A stretch of 64,000 bases of DNA, taken from contig CM046844.1 of assembly GCA_025618425.1 (NCBI GenBank), forward strand, positions 8,179,710-8,243,709, given 5' to 3'. The DNA comes from Heliocidaris tuberculata. Taxonomy: Eukaryota; Echinodermata; Echinoidea; Camarodonta; Echinometridae. The position numbers and the translations under genes were made by a program. Shown here one piece after another: positions 57,225 to 64,000 of this stretch. Position 1 is the stretch's first letter, and each line of letters opens with the position of its first letter. The notes under the pieces are model-generated. The model had not been told where the DNA came from. It saw nothing but the letters and a program-made list of their open reading frames with translations, and ran no database searches.

Positions 57225-58150
57225 GAACAAAATATGGAGGAAGAAAAGGGGCACTTATCAAGAACGAAAATGACACTTATCAGAAGAGAAAAGGAGCAGG
57301 AATGTGTTATATTAAAAAGAACAAAAAATCAGAGGATAAAACATGATTGTGGTATTTGTCGCACATGAAAAGTGGCACTCACCAGAGCTGAAAAAGAAAC
57401 TTATGAGAAAGGAAACGGGGCGTTTGTTATAAAGCAAGAGGGACTCTGATTAGAAAGAATAAGAGTACTTTTTAGAAAAACAAAGGAGAACGTGTCACAA
57501 TGAATTTAGGGGCATTTATCAGAGGTTTAAAGTGGTATTCATCAGAGATGACAAGTGTCGCTTAGCAAATGGCGGAAGCGGCACTTGTCAAATTAAAACG
57601 AGCACCCTTTAAAATTTGAATAGAGGCCATTGCCACTCGTGAAGATGCACATATCAGAGGTGGAAAGGGATAAATTTTGTACCTGAAAAGAGGCACTTAG
57701 CAAAATGGAAAAAGGGCACCCATTGCAAGGTATTTATAGGTACATTCGATGCAAATTATTTAAGAGGGCAATTGTCGAAAGAAAGATTTTAATAGGGGTC
57801 TTATATGAGAGGTGAAAAAGGGAGGAGGCTAGTTTTTAGAAATAAAATAAAGGGAGCACTTATCATAAAAAATAGGGGCAATTAAAAGATTTGAAAAGGG
57901 GCCCGTGTAATAATATCATGGATACTTATAGAAGGGGAAGGGGCACCTCTTAAAAAGGAAAAGAGACAGTTAATTGTCAAAGAAGAAGGGTCACCCCTCA
58001 GACTGTAATAGCCCATGCATTGGCAATTATTAATGGTAATAACATCCAGCTGTAAAAATGAGGAACAGGCAGTTGTTATAAAGGAAAGGGGGCACTTATC
58101 TGAAGTAAAAGGAACACTTTTCTGTGTAAAAGGGGGAACTTCCAGGATAG
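57225..58150 (+). repeat. Degenerate phrase array GGGGCACTTATCAGA
   Basis: For about 920 bp the phrase AAAAGGGGCACTTATCAGA returns every 30-45 bp with heavy drift (GTGGCACTCACCAGAG, GGGGCATTTATCAGAGG, GGGGCACCTCTTAAAA). It is single-orientation, purine-rich and non-coding. Confidence 0.75.
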
Positions 58151-58189
58151 CCGAATTCCTGAAATACTGGGGACACTGCCCCTCCCCAC

Positions 58190-58225
58190 CCCCACCCCCC
58201 CCCCCTCACACACACACACACAGCG
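58190..58225. repeat. C-run and (CA)n
   Basis: CCCCACCCCCACCCCCCCCC followed by (CA)n; a short tract at the end of the phrase array. Confidence 0.8.
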
Positions 58226-58229
58226 CCTC

Positions 58230-58980
58230 ATTTTGGATAATCCTAAAATTTCTTAAAAGAGTGATACGTCATTCTGAATTCTGAAATAATCTGTTTCTGA
58301 AAGTCCGGTTTAAATAAACTAGAGTCCAAGTCCAGTCTAGGTTAAATTGTGGTTAAGTTGCCATGGAGATGTAGTTTGCTGCTACTGCACATGCTCAGTT
58401 ATGTTTAATAGTAGACCAGCCAAGATGATTTTTTTTTACTTTGGACGGCATTTTGGGGTAATGCTTGGCATCCATGCTTAAACTCTTGCAAAAATACTGA
58501 GGAGTAAGGTACGGGCGGATGCCACGCGCATTTTTGCCTAAAAATGCCATTTTTGGCTCAAAATTTGAAAGAATGTCAAAAATCACGATTTTTATTTTTT
58601 TGACCTAATATGTAATACCTGATAAAGACCTTTCAAGTGATGTCAGTTTCATTTCGACTTTGAAGTTATAAACTCGATTAATATACATTTGAAAGTTGGA
58701 TATTACACACACATGTATGGCGTAATGAAACATAAAACTGTGATTTACTCAAAATAATAGGTTGTGAAAACTACCGATATTTCAAAGTTTTTTTACCCAA
58801 CGTAAATTTGTCAATTTAAACGATTTTTCTTGATTAAACATACAATGAATATTGTCATGTCACACACAGAAAAGAAATTATCCGATAAGGTGATAGATAA
58901 CTCATTTTATGTTATCCCAAATGGAATGATGTATTTTTACTCGATGCGCATTTTGAATGAAAAAACACTATTTAAATGTA
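58230..58980. other. Unassigned AT-rich stretch
   Basis: It contains TTGCCATGGAGATG (58359) and ACTGCACATGCTCAG, but I recognise no gene or repeat family. Confidence 0.35.
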
Positions 58981-59720
58981 CATCTAGACTTCTTGAGTGT
59001 ACATGATAAGGCAGTTATCCCATGTATTATCAGTATAGTCCATGGGCCACAAACTGAAATGTCCCCACCCCCTTAAAAAGAATCTTGAATTAAGTTTTTC
59101 TGTTAGATGAGACCATTAACTATCAAAATATGCTTCTTTGCCCTAAATTAAGAGGTGGGCGTGACCACAAGGGCTATTACCATGGCAACGGATCAAGAAC
59201 AGTAGAATTTCAGAAAATGTCATGTATTCATGATTTAGAAAGTACAAAAACTTATTGTAACATTAAAAAATGATGTATCAAAAGTTTCTCAATTGATTAA
59301 AACCCAAATGAGAGTCATAAAAAGGGTCCATCATATTTGAAAATGGCTATTTCCATGGAAACAGTAAGAAAAGACTGATATTTGAGCAAAAAAAAAAATC
59401 CCTTGATGCTACCGAAAAAAGAAGTAAATATTAATATTGTACATGATTATCTTCTCTTTTACAGGACACTCAGTTATCATAATTTGTAAAGGGGCGATGG
59501 ATGTGACCACTACATGTTAGGCCGTTACCGTTGGTAACAAATATATTCATTGTATTTCTAATAAAATACAGAACTATATAGTTGTTTTCAAAATGAAATA
59601 TTGGTAAACATCTAATAACAATTCGCCTATTTGATTATATTCAAAACTTTAGTTTTGAATTGAGTTAAATTTGATTTATTAAAAAAAGAAGAATATGTTG
59701 CCATGGAAACTGAATGTTAA
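58980..59720 (-). repeat. Inverted relatives of the 350-bp tandem repeat
   Basis: On the minus strand the order GTTGCCATGGTAATAGCCCT, TGGTCACGCCCACC, then ATAGTTAATGGTCTCATCTA matches the 43.2-44.7 kb repeat. A second copy includes GTTACCAACGGTAACGGCCT. Sequence drift is strong; about two units. Confidence 0.6.
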
Positions 59721-59954
59721 TGAAGATGACGTCTTTCAACTAAAAAAAGAAATGTAACTAACCAACCAATAGAAAATATATAGCAATCAGATTAACAAAC
59801 ACCCTCGGCTAGTAGAATCTGCTAGTCGGCTGTGAATGTGAATACTGTATATAGCTGTTACTAAAAAGTAAAAGCTTATACAAAAAGTGGTGTTGTCTTT
59901 CTACCAGAATTTATATTTACTTGATTCAAATCTTGATACAGGAGATTTTTGTCC

Positions 59955-60003
59955 CCCCCAAACCCCCCCCCCCCCAAAAAAAAAAAAAAAAAAAAAAAAA
60001 AAT
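59955..60003. repeat. C-run and poly-A
   Basis: C15 (with CCCCCCAAAC) followed by about 27 A. Confidence 0.9.
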
Positions 60004-60068
60004 TGGTGATACCAAAATTTTTGCATTGAGCATGATGACAGGACCTGTTACTTGATTCATTCAAAATT

Positions 60069-60093
60069 CTATTTATTTATTTATTTATTTATT
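60069..60093. repeat. (ATTT)n microsatellite
   Basis: TTTATTTATTTATTTATTT; it may be the tail of a minus-strand retroelement whose 3' UTR continues to the right. Confidence 0.7.
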
Positions 60094-60434
60094 TGAACTT
60101 ATTCATTCAAGGATAAAAACCTGATCAATATAAAACTGTTTTGCATCATGGTCCTGATGTAAAAGGAATAAACAATGAGGTATAGCATAAAATGATAACA
60201 AGTTTTATAAGAAAATACATAATATACATGATTTAAAAAAAAAACTAAAAAAAGCAACAACAATAACTTTCAAAAATAACCAACTGAGTATATTATGTAA
60301 TGCAAAGCCTAATGTGGAGTGTGGATAACATCCATGTACTAATGAGACTAGGAGATTTAAAAAAAAAAAAATACGTGACCAGTATTAAAAAATATCCCAT
60401 ACATAGTTCTTTGTTCTTTATGGATTGTCATCTA

Positions 60435-61260
60435 AAAGAAGATTTGATTTGATTTTGATTTATTTTCTGTTTCAAAATAATTATACACGATATATATCGA
60501 TCAAATGATTAAACATAAAGCAATGTAATAACTTTAGTATATCAAACTAACATACAAAAATAAAGGGTACTAAGAAGAGTACAAAAAATAATTTACACAA
60601 ACGGATCATTATTGACCTGACTTATAAAATGAAACGGAGGGGCATGCTGAGAAGAAAGCAATGCTTGTATGATGCATGCCCCAAAGACTTAAGTACGTAA
60701 AAGGGTTTTGGTCAAACAAATTTATAATAATTTGGATAAATAGTGGCGAAAGTTACAGAAAAAAATCACGGTATGCCAACATAAGTTTATAGGAAAACAA
60801 AGAGGAAGAGTGAATAGACGGGAAATGGAAAGGAAAAGAGGTTGGGAGCAGGAGCAAAAACAAGGTCGTTAGGCACGTGTTCACAGGAAAACATGAAAAG
60901 GGTGAATGTTCTTTTTTTTTTTTGTTTGGCTTGACCTGTTTGAAGGGGTTATAGGCTGAGCAGATATTTTTTAAAGTTTACATTTAAAAATGTTAAGACT
61001 AGGGGATACTTTAATTTCTTTATCTTAAGAGTTCCAATACATGGAACCTGAAAAAACAAAGGTGCTTTGTGCAAAAAGTGTTCTTGTAAGAGGGAGGTGG
61101 TAAGCATTGCCTTGTCTCGTTGGATATTTATGTATGGTGTTGTTCTTTCTAAACATATCGTTAAGAATGGCCTTAAAAAGTCAAAGTACTTTTGAAATTT
61201 ATTTTTGAAAGTCACACCAAGATCATATACATACATACATATATCATTTGTATTCGTTAA
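60435..61260 (-). pseudogene. LINE 3' end, minus strand
   Basis: In the frame other than the longest one, the minus strand reads NNTIHKYPTRQGNAYHLPLT, then FVFSGSMYWNS, DKEIKVSPSLNIFKCKL. This is the conserved end of CR1/L2-type LINE proteins (NTRQ..YHLP..RT..A..TF...G...WNSL). The tail is rich in AAATCAAATC near 60440-60460. The 95-residue frame at 60949-61236 is a shifted shadow of it. Confidence 0.65.
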
Positions 61261-61279
61261 GGTTAGCTGGCAACTAAAC

Positions 61280-61405
61280 CTGGGCCGCGGAACCGGGGGT
61301 GGGGGGGCTGCACCCCCTCCCCCCGGTTCCGCGGCCCACTTTTTTGAGTGAAATCAGATCAGCCCCCCCCCCCCCCTCACTTTCAAAAACTCTCCGCGGC
61401 CCCTG
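61280..61405 (-). mobile_element. Short GGCCGCGG-ended element with G/C hairpin
   Basis: The ends CTGGGCCGCGGAACCGG and CTCTCCGCGGCCCCTG are inverted. Inside are GGGGGCTGCACCCCC-type pairs and TGAGTGAAATCAGATCAGCC, the complement of the opening of repeat U. At 126 bp it is the most compact full copy in the window. No target duplication could be fixed. Confidence 0.6.
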
Positions 61406-61517
61406 CTATTATGTAATCACAAATTTAGTTTTGATGTAGAGTGTAGCGTACTTAAAATCACGAGTTGGCAACTAATCAATATTGGTCACAGACCAGGGCG
61501 GCAAAGCGTCTCGTGTT

Positions 61518-61519
61518 GA

Positions 61520-61551
<32 letters not shown>
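61518..61551 (+). repeat. G34 run
   Basis: An uninterrupted run of about 34 G following TTGAGA and followed by ATAGG. Confidence 0.92.
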
Positions 61552-61553
<2 letters not shown>

Positions 61554-61835
61554 TAGGTAGGCACCAGCAGAAAAAAGAACTTCTGTGGGAAAGGGAGCGC
61601 GCACAAGGGGGCATTAATAGAAAAGGCACTTTCTAGGAAATGGAGAACGCATAAATTGAAACGTTAAAGTAAATACATAAGTTTTAAATTTTATATACCC
61701 CTACATTTTGAATCCATTTTCAGGAATCCTATTTGTTTTCTCTCTTTACATGACAGTGTGTAGTGGAATGTGAGGGTCTGTGATGGTCTGTATATTCATT
61801 TTCCAAACGAGTAATATATAGCTGGCTGTGACATT

Positions 61836-62077
61836 CAGTGGTGGATCCAGGGGGGCCCTTTTTGGCGGAGCTTTTTTTTTTTAAATTATCCTTGATAGAC
61901 ATCTAGGACTTCGACCCCTATTTTGGTGGCAGAGGCCTTTTTTCCTCTTCTCCTTTTTTCTTTTCCTTTTCTTTGTTTGTTTGTTTGTTTTTTGTTTTTT
62001 GGGGGGTTTTTTTTTTTGCTAATCACTCTTTCATATCGAGACTTCAGTCCCCCTTTTGAAAAATCCTGGATCCGCAG
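61836..62077. mobile_element. hAT-like MITE (CAGTGGTGGATCCAGG ends)
   Basis: The left end CAGTGGTGGATCCAGGGG and the right end ATCCTGGATCCGCAG are inverted. GTGACATT (61828-61835) and GTGACATC (62078-62085) give a 7/8 target duplication. 242 bp, T-rich inside. Confidence 0.55.
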
Positions 62078-62369
62078 GTGACATCGGATTCTTATGAAGA
62101 GGAAAAAGCAATCCTGGTGGGGTGAAAATTACAATCTCATCATGAAAGACTGGACAGACCCAGGGGCGTTGCTAGGCCTTTCTGAGTGAGGGGGAGGGGG
62201 TGTCGAGACCACTAATTTACCGACGAGCCTGAGTTACCGATAAACCTTGGGGGGGGGGGGGGTGGGCAGGTGCAGAAGCTAGTAATAGAATTTGTTTTCT
62301 CCACCAGTGTCAACCGTGAGTCTATCTTCATTTAGCAAATCTAATTCGAAGAATTTTTTTCTTGCCGAT

Positions 62370-63305
62370 TTATAATTAAAGCAACGCTTATTCCATTTCG
62401 TTACGAGCGTTACGAGCAAGCGAAATTTGTTATGCTTATCATTTCATATTGAACATGTTGAATAGCATCTTCCCGCCTACCATCACTTATCAATCAATGA
62501 GTGATTATTATATATCCATATTCGCGAGCGAGCGTCCTTTTTAATGTTCTATTTTAATAACAATTGGCAGCAAAAAAGGAGTGTTGTGGCTGCTGGGGGG
62601 GGCAGGCTCAATAGTATTTAAGGGAATGTTAATTTTTGACTGGGCGAGTGAGCATAGAGAGCGAGCGAAAAAATTGACACTTCTCTTTTGATAATAATTT
62701 ATATAGCATAAACGGGATCTTCTTGCTGCGAAGCGGGGCGGGCACAATCGTATTCAGTAAAGAAATGTTAATTTTATTTTGGTGAGCGAGCGTAGCGAGC
62801 TAGCTAAAAAAAAATTTTTTTTTATAATAATTGGTAGCATAAACGGGATCTTCTTACTTCGAAGCGGGGCTGGCACAATCTTATTAGGGAAGTAAATGGA
62901 ATGTAAATTTTGTTTAAACTGTTTTTATTATAGTAATTGGTAGCATAAACGGGATCTTCTTGCTACGAAGAGGGGCGGGCACAATCGTAATCAGTAAGGG
63001 ATGTTAATTTTATACAGGTGAGCGAGCTAAAAAAAGAGAGATATATATATATATATTTACAATGATTGGAAACATAAACGGGATCTTCTTGCTGGGAAGC
63101 GGGGCGGGCACAATCGTATAAAAGGGAATGTTAATTTCATTTTTGCGAGCGAGCGTAGCGAGGATGAAAAAAATAAACACTTCTCTTTTGATAATAATTG
63201 ATAGGAAAAAATGGGTATTCTTGCTGCGGGGCGGGGCGGGTACAGCTGTTCAATTTACTAATTTCTTTTTGGCGAGCGAGAGAAAAAAGAATAACACTTC
63301 TCTTT
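62370..63305 (+). repeat. Satellite of about 106-131 bp
   Basis: GCATAAACGGGATCTTCTTG recurs at 62706, 62837, 62943, 63072 (as ACAT) and about 63204. Each unit also has GGGGCGGGCACAATCGTA, GGAATGTTAATTTTA, GAGCGAGCGTAGCGAGC and CTCTTTTGATAATAATT. Earlier units (62370-62690) are degraded. The array resumes at 63945. Confidence 0.88.
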
Positions 63306-63317
63306 TGATAGTAATAA

Positions 63318-63371
<54 letters not shown>

Positions 63372-63944
63372 TACCATATTTATATAGCGCTTATTACAAT
63401 ATGTCCCTATGCGCTGTGAGAAAGAGGAAAAAGGAAAAAGTGCATAGAGAAGCTTGATATGAGTGAAGTATGCTCAAGATACATGTACTTCATCTAGTTA
63501 CCAGTTAACACTAAAAGTTATTTCTAAAAAGTAATGTTTTAAGACGTGCCTTAAAGTTGTCAACGGTATCACATTTTTTGATATTTTCTGGCAATTTGTT
63601 CCAAAGTTCTGCTGATGCAACCTGAAAAGAGCGTGACCCATAAAATTTTGTATTTATTTGTGGAATTGTGAGAAGGGACTTTTGGGAAGATCTGAGGTTT
63701 CTGTTTGGTATGTATTGGATAAGTAATTCAGTCAAATATGTAGGAGCCAATCCTTTGGGGCACTTAAAGGTTAAGACAAGGATCTTAAACTCGATTCTAA
63801 CACGAACAGGTAACCAGTGTAGTTTCTTCGAAATAAGAGAGATAGATTCACTCGAACGGGACCTCGTAACAAGCCGTGCAGCAGAATTTTGGATTCTTTC
63901 TTTTGATTCGGTTCAATTGAGTTTCGGGTAGATTGTAGAGAAGA
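63306..63944 (-). pseudogene. L2/CR1-like LINE 3' fragment inserted in the satellite
   Basis: The minus-strand frame 63750-63511 shows APTYLTELLIQYIPNRNLRS, YGSRSFQVASAELWNKLPEN and FKARLKTLLFRNNF, the standard C-terminus of these LINEs. The 3' tail is GCGCTATATAAATATGG followed by (TTA)n (63322-63370 on the plus strand). It is 5'-truncated, with no RT core. Satellite sequence on both sides (TTTTGATAGTAAT and TTTTGATAATAATTTG) shows it inserted into the array. Confidence 0.8.
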
Positions 63945-64000
63945 GCATTACAATTTTGATAATAATTTGTAGCATAAACGGGGTCTTCTTGCTGCGGGGC
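63945..64000 (+). repeat. Satellite array resumes
   Basis: TTTTGATAATAATTTGTAGC then ATAAACGGGGTCTTCTTGC and GCGGGGC match the 62.4-63.3 kb satellite. The array leaves the window here. Confidence 0.85.

Noticed and set aside
60949..61236. 95-residue minus-strand open frame as the LINE protein
   Set aside because: A different frame over the same bases gives the recognisable LINE C-terminal motifs; this one is a shifted shadow.

Overview
The window reads as repeat-dense, AT-rich animal nuclear DNA, most likely from a marine invertebrate deuterostome. An echinoderm (sea urchin type) is my best guess. The case rests on introns with GT-AG borders, non-LTR retrotransposons with CR1/L2/Jockey-like proteins, tRNA-headed SINEs, and many fold-back and MITE-like DNA elements. 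A stonustoxin-type N-terminal domain gene, a dispanin (CD225) gene and a RecQ-like helicase fragment also fit. There is no bacterial gene organisation and no CRISPR array. Most long open frames are low-complexity artefacts (CT, TTC, poly-G/C or TTTCTT tracts).

Region by region. (1) 1-19359 is a tandem segmental duplication: copy 1 is 1-9433, copy 2 is 9434-19106, and a third copy stops after about 250 bp at 19359. Each full copy carries one three-exon minus-strand gene for a small CD225/dispanin membrane protein with a PPxY-bearing Pro/Gln-rich N-terminus. The copies differ by private events. Copy 1 has a truncated RecQ-like helicase in an intron. Copy 2 has a SINE-like sequence and a 916-bp element inserted at a TA dinucleotide, whose empty site is still visible in copy 1. 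(2) 19360-24520 holds hairpins, broken non-LTR retrotransposon pieces, a 1.6-kb element with TTAA target duplication inside a reverse transcriptase, and a degenerate array of a repeated phrase. (3) 24520-36840 is an array of at least seven copies of a 0.8-1.3-kb repeat ('U') containing G-run/C-run hairpins. It is interrupted by two retrotransposons, one of which contains a mariner-like fold-back. The last two units are a near-identical 1,258-bp tandem duplication. (4) 36840-48400 is made of minisatellites, a 1,835-bp Mutator/fold-back-like element with a perfect 9-bp target duplication, two tRNA-headed SINEs, and tandem repeats of about 350 and 170 bp. (5) 50068-50982 is a second, inverted copy of the TA element. 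(6) 51295-54064 carries two exons of a stonustoxin-family N-terminal domain gene whose intron holds a fold-back with repeated-phrase arms; downstream lies an 877-bp hAT-like element with a perfect 8-bp target duplication. (7) 55.1-64.0 kb holds further retrotransposon ends, two more phrase arrays, and a satellite of about 106-131 bp that runs off the window.

The most unusual theme is a class of sequence blocks each built from degenerate copies of one short 'word' (TTGGGYAA; GGACAATTACC; GGTCCGATAGACCGA; TTTSGTCTAATNNCCA; GGGGCACTTATCAGA; TATGAATAGCGACCCT). Four of these are fold-backs with the word inverted between arms. They recall the modular inverted repeats reported for sea-urchin TU fold-back elements, but each block uses a different word. 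The two real gene families seen (CD225 and stonustoxin-type) are not linked to each other by anything visible here. All statements come from reading the sequence; no database search was run.
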